Shown here: positions 1 to 8,033 of the stretch, one piece after another
How the letters are laid out: the number at the start of each line of letters is the position of its first letter
Position numbering within the stretch: position 1 is the stretch's first letter
Assembly: GCF_003594935.2 (NCBI RefSeq)
Contig: NZ_CP043342.1
Location: forward strand, 4,774,001 to 4,838,000
Length of the DNA stretch: 64,000 bases
Source of the DNA: Enterobacter huaxiensis
GTDB lineage: Bacteria > Pseudomonadota > Gammaproteobacteria > Enterobacterales > Enterobacteriaceae
Direction of reading: 5' to 3'
Position numbers and translations under genes: made by a program
The notes under the pieces: generated by a model
The model's database searches: none
What the model was told of the DNA's origin: nothing
What the model saw: only the letters and a program-made list of their open reading frames with translations

Positions 1-324
1 GAAAGCGCGCTGGAGAATATCGTGCGTAACGCCCTGCGCTACTCGCATACGAAGATTGAGGTGGCGTTCTCGGTGGATAAAGACGGGATCACCATCATCG
101 TTGACGACGACGGTCCTGGCGTCAGCCCGGAAGATCGCGAACAGATTTTCCGTCCGTTCTACCGTACCGACGAAGCGCGAGACCGCGAATCGGGCGGCAC
201 GGGGCTGGGGCTGGCGATTGTTGAAACCGCGATGCAGCAGCACCGTGGCTGGGTCAAAGCCGACGACAGCCCGCTGGGCGGCCTGCGGTTAACGCTGTGG
301 CTACCGTTGCATAAGCGTTCGTAG
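1..324 (+). CDS. cpxA: Envelope-stress sensor kinase CpxA, C-terminal part (5' truncated by window)
   Basis: The reading frame is open from base 1 and ends at 324, giving 107 residues of a histidine-kinase ATP-binding domain. The N box (NIVRNALRYS) is at the start. The G1 box follows (DDDGPG), then the F box (IFRPFYR) and the G2 box (GGTGLGLAI), in the usual order. The C-terminus matches E. coli CpxA as I recall it. CpxA is an inner-membrane sensor that phosphorylates CpxR when envelope proteins misfold. The sensor and dimerisation domains lie upstream of the window. The neighbour yiiM is convergent, with a REP pair between the two genes. The kinase class is certain from the motifs; the symbol rests on the C-terminal sequence and synteny with yiiM-sodA-rhaT. 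Confidence 0.93.
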   Translation, partial: ESALENIVRNALRYSHTKIEVAFSVDKDGITIIVDDDGPGVSPEDREQIFRPFYRTDEARDRESGGTGLGLAIVETAMQQHRGWVKADDSPLGGLRLTLWLPLHKRS

Positions 325-343
325 TTTACTCTGGCACCGTAAT

Positions 344-429
344 GTAGGCCCGGTAAGCGCAGCGCCACCGGGCGAAAACAGGTGCAGAGGTACACATGCC
401 GGGTGGTGGCGTCGCCTTACCCGGCCTAC
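344..429. repeat. Pair of REP (BIME-type) palindromes
   Basis: Two REP units in opposite orientation lie at about 344-373 and 398-429, filling the gap between convergent cpxA and yiiM. Each has the enterobacterial GTAGGCC...GCCGGGC pattern with an internal palindrome. They probably protect or terminate the two converging transcripts. Related units occur at 13553-13619, 36894-36922 and 58882-58913. Confidence 0.85.
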
Positions 430-442
430 TATTTGTAGGGCG

Positions 443-1117
443 CTATTTCCCCCACAATCTCCGCGAATTATCCTCGATCTTCCCGGTTAAACGCCGCTTC
501 TGCATCGTTCTTGTCCAGCTGGTGGATAACCCCGCAGCCGACAGCAGGCGATGATACTGCTCGTCGTCAAACGGCATATGCCACGCAATGGCGCAGGCGT
601 CATACACCGAGACATCGCTCAGGCGCGACGCCAGTTCAAGCGGTGCATCCGCAGAAACCTGCCCGGCCAGCACCACGCGGTACAGCCAGCCGGTTTTGCC
701 CGCTGTTTGCAGCTGCTCGGACATATCGCTAATGCCGAAATGGAAGTTGAGCTTGAAGCACGGCGAGCGCGGCTGCGTCACCTGGATAAGGGCATCGCCC
801 CAGCGGTAAATATCACCGATAAAGACGTTTTTCTCGGTCAGCCCTTCGGTCGAGAGGTTCTCGCCAAACGCGGGCGCGACAAACAGATCCGCCTGCTCGG
901 GGAATTCGGCTTTCCAGTGCTGATAGTGCTCGCGCGGATAGTGGCACAGCGCGCGCTCGGGCCCGCCGTGGATTTTCTTTTCGGCCTGCTCGTCACCCGC
1001 AAGCCCAAGGTCGGTTAGCGTCAGCTCGCCGTCGACCTGAATTTTAGCGATGGCGCTCGGGCGGCTGCCGTCATACTCCCTGACCTTGCCTGTAAACACG
1101 TTCACCGGGTAATGCAT
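443..1117 (-). CDS. yiiM: MOSC-domain protein YiiM (6-hydroxyaminopurine resistance family)
   Basis: This is a 224-residue MOSC-domain protein. MOSC proteins handle molybdenum cofactor or act as moco-dependent reductases; E. coli YiiM is linked to detoxification of N-hydroxylated base analogues. Visible features are His50 in HGGPERALCHYP, the FGEN motif near 84-87, and Cys120 in QPRSPC, a typical MOSC cysteine. The ATG at 1117 was chosen because GGAGG sits seven bases upstream and the protein then begins MHYPV like E. coli YiiM. An upstream in-frame GTG-type extension has no ribosome site. The gene lies just downstream of sodA on the same strand, beyond sodA's terminator. In E. coli K-12, kdgT lies between the two; it is absent here. 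Confidence 0.92.
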   Translation of the reverse strand: MHYPVNVFTGKVREYDGSRPSAIAKIQVDGELTLTDLGLAGDEQAEKKIHGGPERALCHYPREHYQHWKAEFPEQADLFVAPAFGENLSTEGLTEKNVFIGDIYRWGDALIQVTQPRSPCFKLNFHFGISDMSEQLQTAGKTGWLYRVVLAGQVSADAPLELASRLSDVSVYDACAIAWHMPFDDEQYHRLLSAAGLSTSWTRTMQKRRLTGKIEDNSRRLWGK

Positions 1118-1138
1118 TGCTGCCTCCATTACGCAGAT

Positions 1139-1167
1139 ACAAAAAAAGCGAGTCATCAGACTCGCTT
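1139..1167 (-). terminator. Rho-independent terminator of sodA
   Basis: A perfect 9-bp stem (1146-1154 with 1159-1167, loop ATCA) is followed on the minus strand by a run of seven T. It lies 22 bases beyond the sodA stop codon. Confidence 0.85.
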
Positions 1168-1188
1168 CTCACAGGCGTCAATGCAACC

Positions 1189-1809
1189 TTATTTTTTAGC
1201 GGCGAAACGCGCTGCTGCTTCGTCCCAGTTCACCACGTCCCAGAAGGCTTTGATGTAGTCCGGACGACGGTTCTGGAATTTCAGGTAGTAAGCGTGTTCC
1301 CACACGTCCAGGCCCACGATTGGGAAGCCGGATGCGCCAGAGATTGCTTCACCCATCAGCGGGGAGTCCTGGTTAGCGGTAGAAACAACCGCCAGCTTGT
1401 CGCCTTTCAGGACCAGCCACGCCCAGCCAGAGCCGAAGCGGGTTGCAGCGGCTTTTTCGAATTCCGCTTTGAAGTTGTCTACGGAACCGAAGTCGCGCTC
1501 GATAGCCGCTTTCAGGTCGCCCTGCAGAGTGGTACCGGTTTTCAGGCCTTTCCAGAACAGGCTGTGGTTAGCGTGACCGCCCGCGTTGTTGCGCAGCACG
1601 GTTTTCTTGTCCGCTGGCAGCTGATCCAGTTTGGTAATCAGTTCTTCTGCGGACAGGTTGGCGAACTCTGGCAGGCTTTCCAGCGCGGCGTTCGCGTTGT
1701 TCACATAGGTCTGGTGGTGTTTAGTGTGATGGATTTCCATCGTCTGCTTGTCGAAATGCGGTTCCAGTGCGTCATAGGCATACGGCAGGGATGGCAGTGT
1801 ATAACTCAT
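1189..1809 (-). CDS. sodA: Manganese superoxide dismutase
   Basis: This cytoplasmic Mn-superoxide dismutase has 206 residues, the same length as E. coli SodA, and is near-identical to it as I recall. It converts superoxide to oxygen and peroxide. The metal ligands His27, His82, Asp168 and His172 are all present, in the motifs EIHHTKHH, AGGHANHSLFW and DVWEHAYY. The ATG at 1809 is preceded by GGAGAGG and starts the canonical MSYTLPSLPY; four extra in-frame codons upstream are not part of the known protein. The gene is divergent from rhaT. A Fur-like box upstream (1885-1903) indicates iron-dependent repression, as known for sodA. Confidence 0.98.
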   Translation of the reverse strand: MSYTLPSLPYAYDALEPHFDKQTMEIHHTKHHQTYVNNANAALESLPEFANLSAEELITKLDQLPADKKTVLRNNAGGHANHSLFWKGLKTGTTLQGDLKAAIERDFGSVDNFKAEFEKAAATRFGSGWAWLVLKGDKLAVVSTANQDSPLMGEAISGASGFPIVGLDVWEHAYYLKFQNRRPDYIKAFWDVVNWDEAAARFAAKK

Positions 1810-1884
1810 AATCCTCTCCATTATTGTCGGGCGGCACAGCTGTTAATGCCGCGTAAGCAGTTGGTTCATTATAGTTAATTAAAT

Positions 1885-1903
1885 GATATTGAAAATGATT
1901 ATC
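1885..1903. promoter_or_regulatory. Fur box upstream of sodA
   Basis: Nineteen bases match the Fur consensus GATAATGATAATCATTATC at 16 positions. The site lies about 76 bp upstream of the sodA ATG. Fur repression of sodA is established in E. coli. Confidence 0.8.
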
Positions 1904-1952
1904 AATGCCGTAGTTTTTATAAGGTTATTCATTTTTCGATTAATAGCGGAAT

Positions 1953-2047
1953 TGTGAGTCTGCTCACGCGGTTAACGTGCTGATTGCCATCCGGAACGAA
2001 AGTGCGGCAACCTTCTGAAGGTTCCCAAACCGCCTAATTTTTACACT
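1953..2047 (+). promoter_or_regulatory. rhaT promoter: CRP site, RhaS half-site pair, -10
   Basis: Four elements are in order. A CRP site TGTGA-N6-TCACG is at 1953-1968. A 17-bp distal RhaS-like half-site is at 1972-1988, ending TTGCC. A 17-bp proximal half-site is at 2006-2022, ending GAAGGT. A -10 hexamer TACACT is at 2042-2047. Spacing between elements equals that at rhaBAD in this window (CRP-3 bp-half-site-17 bp-half-site, then 19 bp to TACACT). The proximal half-site overlaps the 15-bp palindrome 2009-2023. The distal half-site is degenerate apart from TTGCC. Confidence 0.72.
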
Positions 2048-2097
2048 CATCAAGTCGGCGGGAAGCCACCGACTATAAAAACGATGAGGATGTAAAA

Positions 2098-3132
2098 ATG
2101 AATCATGCGATTACGATGGGTATTTTCTGGCATTTGATAGGCGCGGCCAGTGCGGCCTGTTTCTATGCCCCGTTTAAAAAGGTGAAAGGTTGGTCATGGG
2201 AAACCATGTGGTCCGTTGGCGGTACGGTGTCATGGCTGATTTTGCCGTGGACCATTAGCGCCATGCTGCTCCCGGATTTCTGGGGCTATTTCTCCTCCTT
2301 CAGCGCCTCTACCCTGCTGCCGGTCTTCCTGTTCGGCGCGATGTGGGGCATCGGCAACATCAACTACGGCCTCACCATGCGCTACCTCGGCATGTCGATG
2401 GGTATCGGCATCGCGATTGGCATTACGCTGATCGTCGGGACCCTGATGACGCCTATCCTCAACGGCAACTTCGACGTGCTGATCAACACGCAGGGCGGAC
2501 GAATGACGCTGCTGGGCGTGCTGGTCGCGGTGATCGGCGTGGGTATCGTCACCCGCGCGGGCCAGCTGAAAGAGCGCAAGATGGGCATCAGGGCCGAAGA
2601 CTTTAACCTGAAGAAAGGCCTGATGCTGGCGGTGATGTGCGGCATCTTCTCGGCGGGCATGTCGTTCGCCATGAACGCCGCCAAACCGATGCACGAAGCC
2701 GCTGCCGCGCTGGGCGTTGACCCGCTGTACGCTGCCCTGCCAAGCTACGTGGTGATCATGGGCGGCGGCGCGCTGGTGAACCTCGGCTTCTGCTTAATTC
2801 GTCTGGCAAAAGTGAAGAACCTGTCGGTAAAAGCCGACTTCTCGCTGGCAAAACCGCTCATCATCACCAACGTGCTGCTCTCGGCTCTCGGCGGCCTGAT
2901 GTGGTATCTGCAGTTCTTCTTCTACGCCTGGGGCCACGCCAGCATTCCGGCGCAGTACGACTACATGAGCTGGATGCTGCACATGAGCTTCTACGTGCTG
3001 TGCGGCGGGCTGGTTGGGCTGGTGCTGAAGGAGTGGAACAACGCCGGGCGTCGTCCGGTGGGCGTTCTGAGCCTGGGCTGCGTGGTGATTATCATTGCCG
3101 CCAACATCGTTGGCCTCGGCATGGCGAACTGA
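2098..3132 (+). CDS. rhaT: L-rhamnose/proton symporter
   Basis: This 344-residue inner-membrane protein has about ten hydrophobic helices and the N-terminus MNHAITMGIFWHLIGAASAA typical of RhaT (drug/metabolite-transporter superfamily). It imports L-rhamnose with a proton. The ATG follows GAGGATGTAAAA. Its promoter carries CRP and RhaS elements. It runs into rhaR with no gap: its TGA occupies 3130-3132 and the rhaR stop begins at 3133. A second, ABC-type rhamnose importer is encoded at 8.9-13.6 kb, so this symporter is not the only route. Confidence 0.96.
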   Translation: MNHAITMGIFWHLIGAASAACFYAPFKKVKGWSWETMWSVGGTVSWLILPWTISAMLLPDFWGYFSSFSASTLLPVFLFGAMWGIGNINYGLTMRYLGMSMGIGIAIGITLIVGTLMTPILNGNFDVLINTQGGRMTLLGVLVAVIGVGIVTRAGQLKERKMGIRAEDFNLKKGLMLAVMCGIFSAGMSFAMNAAKPMHEAAAALGVDPLYAALPSYVVIMGGGALVNLGFCLIRLAKVKNLSVKADFSLAKPLIITNVLLSALGGLMWYLQFFFYAWGHASIPAQYDYMSWMLHMSFYVLCGGLVGLVLKEWNNAGRRPVGVLSLGCVVIIIAANIVGLGMAN

Positions 3133-3981
3133 CTAGGCCGCCTTTCGACTACGATGACGCCACTGAACCGGCGTCATCCCCACCTCGCGGTTAAACACCA
3201 CCGAAAAGTAGTTACTGTCCTCAAAGCCGCAGCGCATCGCCACTTCGCTCACCATCAACTCCGTATGCTGCAGCAGATACTGGGCGTGGCAGATGCGCAG
3301 CTGGCGCAGGTAATGGTTGACCGTCATCCCCGTCTGGGTGCGGAACTGCTGGCGCAGCGCGCGTTCGCTGCACTGCTCCTGCTCGCAGAATTTTTCCAGC
3401 ACGAAGCTTCTGTTCAGACTGCCCGCAAGCGTGGTGATGAGCTTGTCCAGCAGCGCTTCCTGCGTCGTGGCGGAGGGATTATCGGTGGCGTACCGATGGC
3501 GCTTCAGCGTCATCACCAGCTGGGCAAAAAGCAGCTCCGCCATCTGGTTAGCGACCGGGTCGCCCTTCTGGCTCTCCTGCTCCAGCTGAGAGATGACCTG
3601 CCGCACCTGGGTCATGCCGCTGCTGCTCAACCGCCAGTGCGGTGAACCTTTCACATCCAGAAAACCCGGAATGTTCGCGGCCCAGTCAACGTTAAGCCTG
3701 AGCCTTTCCGGGCAGTAAATGACGTTCTGCAGCACCAGGTCGTTAACCGAGGCGTAGGAGTGTTTATCTTCTGCGCGGATGTAGAAAAGATCCCCGCGGG
3801 TGATGCGGTAGGGGCGATCGTTGAGGACGTGCAGGCCGTTGCCGCGCCACACCAGCACCAGCTCGCAAAACTCGTGGGTGTGCTCGGCAAAGACGTTTTG
3901 CGGGTAGCGATCGGCCACCGCAACGGCCTGGCCGACGGAGGCAAAAAAATCATCTTTGCGAAGAATTAACTGAGCAGCCAC
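3133..3981 (-). CDS. rhaR: AraC-family activator RhaR
   Basis: This 282-residue AraC/XylS regulator activates rhaSR transcription in response to L-rhamnose. The N-terminal cupin ligand domain contains the EHTHEFCELVLVWRGNGLHV segment (about 33-52). The C-terminal 100 residues hold two helix-turn-helix motifs ending GFEDSNYFSVVFNREVGMTPVQWR. The start is GTG at 3979-3981 with GAGGTT upstream, 73 bp after the rhaS stop, so the two are one transcript. The stop abuts that of rhaT on the opposite strand. It differs from RhaS mainly in the N-terminal domain. Confidence 0.94.
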   Translation of the reverse strand: MAAQLILRKDDFFASVGQAVAVADRYPQNVFAEHTHEFCELVLVWRGNGLHVLNDRPYRITRGDLFYIRAEDKHSYASVNDLVLQNVIYCPERLRLNVDWAANIPGFLDVKGSPHWRLSSSGMTQVRQVISQLEQESQKGDPVANQMAELLFAQLVMTLKRHRYATDNPSATTQEALLDKLITTLAGSLNRSFVLEKFCEQEQCSERALRQQFRTQTGMTVNHYLRQLRICHAQYLLQHTELMVSEVAMRCGFEDSNYFSVVFNREVGMTPVQWRHRSRKAA

Positions 3982-4054
3982 ACCACAACCTCTACGGCGA
4001 ATAACCGGACATTATTAGCCTTTTTGCGGCATAAAAACGGTGATTGCCCTCGCG

Positions 4055-4891
4055 TTACTGAAGTGACGCATCCTTACCCTGGCGTATGTCCCGCGGAGAC
4101 CAGCTAAACTCCCGGCGAAAAAGCGTCGAAAAGTGGTTACTGTCGCCGAAACCGCAGCGATAGGCGATATCCGTGACGCTTTCGTCAGTATGGCGTAGAA
4201 GGTGGCGGGCTTTGATCAACCGCAGGCGGTTAAGGTAGCGCTGGGGCGTCAGCCCGGTGTGCTGTTTGAGCTGGCGATGCAGGGTGCGCAGCGACAGCGA
4301 AAAATCCTCCGCCAGCGTTTCCCAACAGACGTCTTCGGAGAAATGTTCTTCAAGCCAGGCCATCAGCTGGTTCAGCCGGGCGTCGTTATTCCCCAGCCCC
4401 TCCACCAGGCTGCTGCGGCGCAGCAGCACCAGCAGCTGCATAAACAGCAGCTCGCGGGTGGCAATGACGTGTGTCTCCGGCCCGTCCTCGCTCTGCTCCA
4501 TCTGGCTCACCAGCTGACGCACCTGCTGCAACGTGGACTGATTCACCCGCCAGTGCGACGGGTAGTGCCCGTCCTTCTCCTGCGGCAGCAGCTGGTTTAA
4601 TCCAGAAAGGAACTGGAACGCGTCCGGGGAACGATAGAGCACGTTGGTCAGGCACAGGTTGTCGGTATGTTCGTACAGGTGCCTGTCGTGGTCGCGCACA
4701 AAGCACACCGTGCCGCCGCTGATGGTGTAAGGCTGCCCGTTAAACACGTGAATGCCCGTGCCGTGCTCAACAATCACAATCTCATGGAAATCATGATGAT
4801 GTTCCGGGAAAGCGGCCTGAGGGAGCCGCGGCTCAATCGCGACGGGCGAACCTCCCGAAGGAAAAAAATCCACGCTGTGTAGTACGGTCAT
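4055..4891 (-). CDS. rhaS: AraC-family activator RhaS
   Basis: This 278-residue AraC/XylS activator, the same length as in E. coli, binds rhamnose and turns on rhaBAD and rhaT. The sugar-binding cupin region includes the PEHHHDFHEIVIVEHGTGIH stretch (about 28-47). The C-terminal DNA-binding domain ends GFGDSNHFSTLFRREFSWSPRDIRQ. The ATG at 4891 gives the conserved MTVLHSVDFFPSG start; five further in-frame codons upstream are not conserved. It is first in the rhaSR operon and divergent from rhaBAD across a 301-bp control region. Confidence 0.96.
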   Translation of the reverse strand: MTVLHSVDFFPSGGSPVAIEPRLPQAAFPEHHHDFHEIVIVEHGTGIHVFNGQPYTISGGTVCFVRDHDRHLYEHTDNLCLTNVLYRSPDAFQFLSGLNQLLPQEKDGHYPSHWRVNQSTLQQVRQLVSQMEQSEDGPETHVIATRELLFMQLLVLLRRSSLVEGLGNNDARLNQLMAWLEEHFSEDVCWETLAEDFSLSLRTLHRQLKQHTGLTPQRYLNRLRLIKARHLLRHTDESVTDIAYRCGFGDSNHFSTLFRREFSWSPRDIRQGKDASLQ

Positions 4892-5192
4892 AACGGCCCC
4901 CACCAATGAGAAATGTTCTCAAAATAGTAATGGTGCCCTTTCACGCTCACCTTAAATTTTCGGCAGCAAACCTCGCAAAAGCTGTCCGTTTTTCAAGAAA
5001 CCGGCGGAAAGATCGGGAAATGCGGTAAGCGTCACACTGCCTGAAAACCGCGCCATTACTGGAAACTGTGAACTCCCTCACGTTCATCTTTGCTTTCTTG
5101 CCAGCGCGGGATTTGCCCTGTCAGTGGCGAGAAGGTGCCTTTTTCTTCCCTTTCTTACACTCACCGCTAATGACTTAAGAAAGGACCTGACC
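4892..5192. promoter_or_regulatory. Divergent rhaSR / rhaBAD control region
   Basis: This 301-bp gap has no gene. On the rhaB side there is a CRP site TGTGA-N6-TCACG (5067-5082), RhaS half-site I2 (5086-5102), a 17-bp spacer, RhaS half-site I1 (5120-5136) and a TACACT -10 (5156-5161). On the rhaS side a weaker CRP-like site TGCGG-N6-TCACA lies at 5021-5036. RhaR sites are expected between 4960 and 5020 by analogy with E. coli but I could not place them. The RBS AAGAAAGGA ends nine bases before the rhaB ATG. The half-sites closely resemble the E. coli araI-like sites of rhaBAD from memory. Confidence 0.85.
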
Positions 5193-6662
5193 ATGACTTT
5201 TCGCCATTGTGTGGCCGTCGATTTAGGCGCATCCAGCGGCCGCGTAATGCTCGCCACCTGGGACTGCGGCCAGCGCACGCTTTCGCTTCGCGAAATGCAC
5301 CGCTTCGCCAACTGCCTGCAAAAGCAGGACGGCTTTGAGACCTGGGATATCGATGCCCTGGAGGCGGAGATCCGCACCGGGCTGAACAACGTCTGCGATG
5401 CCGGCATTCGTATCGACAGCATTGGCATTGATACCTGGGGCGTGGACTACGTGCTGCTGGACGGTAACGGCGAGCGCGTCGGCCTGCCCGTCTCCTACCG
5501 CGACAGCCGCACCGACGGCCTGATGGCGCACGCCATCGCCCAGCTTGGTAAGGACAACATCTACGGGCGCAGCGGTATTCAGTTTCTGCCGTTTAACACG
5601 CTGTACCAGCTGCGCGCCCTGGTCGAGCAGCAGCCGGCGCTGGTCGCGAACGTGGCCCACGCGCTGCTGATACCGGACTATCTGAGCTATCGCCTGACCG
5701 GCAACATGAACTGGGAATACACCAACGCCACCACCACGCAGCTGGTGAATATCAACACCGATAACTGGGATGAACACCTGCTGGCGTGGACGGGGGCATC
5801 GCCTTCCTGGTTCGGTACGCCGACCCATCCGGGTAACGTGATCGGTCAGTGGATTTGCCCGCAGGGGAACGCGATCCCCGTCGTTGCCGTCGCCAGCCAC
5901 GATACCGCCAGCGCGGTCATTGCCTCGCCGCTTGCCAGCAGCGACGCGGCGTATCTTTCTTCCGGCACCTGGTCGCTGATGGGCTTCGAGAGCAAAACGC
6001 CGTACACCAGCGATGCCGCGATGGCGGCGAATATCACCAACGAGGGCGGCGCCGAAGGCCGCTATCGGGTGCTGAAAAATATTATGGGCCTGTGGTTGCT
6101 TCAGCGGGTGCTGAAAGAGCAAAACGTTACCGACCTGCCCGCGCTTATCGCAGAAACCGAAAGGCTGAAGGCCTGCACCTTCCTGATTAACCCGAACGAC
6201 GACCGCTTTATCAACCCGGCGCACATGAGCGCCGAAATCCAGGCCGCCTGCGTCGAGGCCGGGCAGCCGGTGCCGTCCAGCCCGGCCGAGCTGGCGCGCT
6301 GCATTTTTGACAGCCTCGCCCTGCTGTATGCCGACACCCTCAGCGAACTGGCCGAACTGCGCGGCAAACCGTTCAGCCAGCTGCACATCGTGGGCGGCGG
6401 CTGCCAGAACCAGCTGCTGAACCAGCTCTGCGCCGATGCCTGCGGCATCACCGTGGTGGCGGGCCCCGTAGAGGCCTCCACGCTCGGCAACATCGGTATT
6501 CAGCTGATGACCCTGGACGAACTGTCCAACGTTGATGATTTCCGCTCGGTTGTCAGGGCGAACACCAGCCTGACCACCTTCACGCCCCATCCCTGCCATG
6601 AGATTGCCCGCTACCGGGCGCAGTCTCAGCAAAAACGACTGACTAAGGAGCTTTGCGCATGA
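5193..6662 (+). CDS. rhaB: L-rhamnulokinase
   Basis: This is an FGGY-family sugar kinase of 489 residues, the E. coli length. It phosphorylates L-rhamnulose to rhamnulose-1-phosphate in the cytoplasm. The N-terminal phosphate-binding loop is DLGASSGR (10-17) and the predicted catalytic base is Asp237 in ASHDTAS. The C-terminal ATP-binding region has VGGGCQN. The ATG at 5193 follows AAGAAAGGA and gives the canonical MTFRHCVAVD. An in-frame extension upstream runs through the promoter and is rejected. The stop overlaps the rhaA start as ATGA, indicating translational coupling. Confidence 0.97.
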   Translation: MTFRHCVAVDLGASSGRVMLATWDCGQRTLSLREMHRFANCLQKQDGFETWDIDALEAEIRTGLNNVCDAGIRIDSIGIDTWGVDYVLLDGNGERVGLPVSYRDSRTDGLMAHAIAQLGKDNIYGRSGIQFLPFNTLYQLRALVEQQPALVANVAHALLIPDYLSYRLTGNMNWEYTNATTTQLVNINTDNWDEHLLAWTGASPSWFGTPTHPGNVIGQWICPQGNAIPVVAVASHDTASAVIASPLASSDAAYLSSGTWSLMGFESKTPYTSDAAMAANITNEGGAEGRYRVLKNIMGLWLLQRVLKEQNVTDLPALIAETERLKACTFLINPNDDRFINPAHMSAEIQAACVEAGQPVPSSPAELARCIFDSLALLYADTLSELAELRGKPFSQLHIVGGGCQNQLLNQLCADACGITVVAGPVEASTLGNIGIQLMTLDELSNVDDFRSVVRANTSLTTFTPHPCHEIARYRAQSQQKRLTKELCA

Positions 6663-7918
6663 CCACTCAACTAGAACAAGCCTGGGACCTGGCTAAACAG
6701 CGTTTCGCCGCCGTCGGCGTGGATGTCGAAGAGGCCCTGCGCCAGCTCGACCGTCTGCCCGTCTCTATGCACTGCTGGCAGGGCGATGACGTCGCCGGTT
6801 TCGAGAACCCGGGCGGTTCCCTGACGGGTGGTATTCAGGCCACGGGTAACTATCCGGGCAAAGCGCGTAACGCGACCGAGCTACGCGCAGACCTGGAGCA
6901 GGCCCTGAGCCTGATCCCGGGGCCAAAACGCCTGAACCTGCACGCGATTTATCTCGAATCCGACGAGCCGGTGGCGCGTAACGAAATTAAACCTGAACAC
7001 TTTAAGAACTGGGTGGAGTGGGCGAAAGCCAATAAGCTGGGCCTGGACTTTAACCCGTCCTGCTTCTCGCACCCGCTGAGCGCCGACGGGTTTACCCTCG
7101 CCCACGCCGACGATGAAATCCGTCAGTTCTGGATCGACCACGTGAAGGCCAGCCGCCGCGTGTCTGCGTACTTTGGCGAGCAGCTCGGCACGCCGTCGGT
7201 GATGAACATCTGGATCCCGGACGGCATGAAGGACATTACCGTTGACCGTCTGGCCCCGCGCCAGCGCCTGCTGGCCGCGCTGGATGAGGTCATCAGCGAG
7301 AAGCTGGACCCGGCGCACCACATCGACGCCGTGGAGAGCAAGCTGTTCGGCATCGGCGCAGAGAGCTATACCGTCGGCTCGAACGAGTTCTACATGGGCT
7401 ACGCCACCAGCCGCCAGACCGCGCTGTGCCTGGATGCCGGCCACTTCCACCCAACCGAGGTGATCTCAGACAAAATCTCCGCCGCCATGCTCTACGTCCC
7501 GCGCCTGCTGCTGCACGTCAGCCGCCCGGTGCGCTGGGATAGCGACCACGTGGTGCTGCTGGATGACGAAACCCAGGCGATTGCAAGCGAAATCATCCGC
7601 CACGACCTCTTTGACCGCGTACATATCGGACTCGACTTCTTCGATGCCTCCATCAACCGCATCGCGGCGTGGGTTATCGGCACCCGTAACATGAAGAAAG
7701 CCCTGCTGCGCGCGCTGCTGGAGCCTGTCGGCGCGCTGAAACAGCTGGAGGCTAACGGTGACTACACCGCGCGTCTGGCGCTGCTGGAAGAGCAGAAATC
7801 CCTGCCGTGGCAGGCGGTGTGGGAAATGTACTGCCAGCGTAACGACGCGCCTGCGGGCAGCCAGTGGCTGGACAACGTGCGGGCGTATGAGAAAGACGTA
7901 TTGAATAAGCGCGGGTAA
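6659..7918 (+). CDS. rhaA: L-rhamnose isomerase
   Basis: This 419-residue TIM-barrel enzyme interconverts L-rhamnose and L-rhamnulose using Mn/Zn. Conserved acidic and histidine clusters typical of the metal site are visible: DAGHFHP (Asp259, His262, His264), RWDSDH (Asp294, Asp296) and HIGLDFFDAS (Asp326, Asp329). The start is the ATG overlapping the rhaB stop by four bases; TAAGGAG lies upstream. A palindromic repeat pair separates it from rhaD. The length and sequence agree with E. coli RhaA, so the assignment is secure. Confidence 0.97.
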   Translation: MTTQLEQAWDLAKQRFAAVGVDVEEALRQLDRLPVSMHCWQGDDVAGFENPGGSLTGGIQATGNYPGKARNATELRADLEQALSLIPGPKRLNLHAIYLESDEPVARNEIKPEHFKNWVEWAKANKLGLDFNPSCFSHPLSADGFTLAHADDEIRQFWIDHVKASRRVSAYFGEQLGTPSVMNIWIPDGMKDITVDRLAPRQRLLAALDEVISEKLDPAHHIDAVESKLFGIGAESYTVGSNEFYMGYATSRQTALCLDAGHFHPTEVISDKISAAMLYVPRLLLHVSRPVRWDSDHVVLLDDETQAIASEIIRHDLFDRVHIGLDFFDASINRIAAWVIGTRNMKKALLRALLEPVGALKQLEANGDYTARLALLEEQKSLPWQAVWEMYCQRNDAPAGSQWLDNVRAYEKDVLNKRG

Positions 7919-7923
7919 TTTTG

Positions 7924-7999
7924 CCCTCACCCTAACCCTCTCCCACAGGGAGAGGGAACTTTTACCCCCTCTCCCTGTGGGAGAGGGCTGGGGTGAGGG
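7924..7999. repeat. Inverted pair of a 33-bp GC-rich palindromic element
   Basis: Arms 7924-7956 and 7967-7999 are reverse complements with two mismatches over 33 bp, separated by 10 bp. Each arm also contains its own short CCCTCTCCC/GGGAGAGGG palindrome. The element sits between rhaA and rhaD, inside the operon. The same 33-bp unit occurs twice more at 9942-10023. It is neither REP nor ERIC by sequence. Confidence 0.85.
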
Positions 8000-8033
8000 T
8001 TCAACCTCACCGCGATAACTGGAAATGAAAACT

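Noticed and set aside
5223..6632. 469-codon open frame on the minus strand opposite rhaB
   Set aside because: It lies wholly antisense to rhaB, has repetitive Gly/Arg/Val composition and no domain. It is a GC-bias shadow.
8025..8033. Upstream ATG for rhaD
   Set aside because: There is no ribosome site at a usable distance, and the later ATG gives E. coli active-site numbering.
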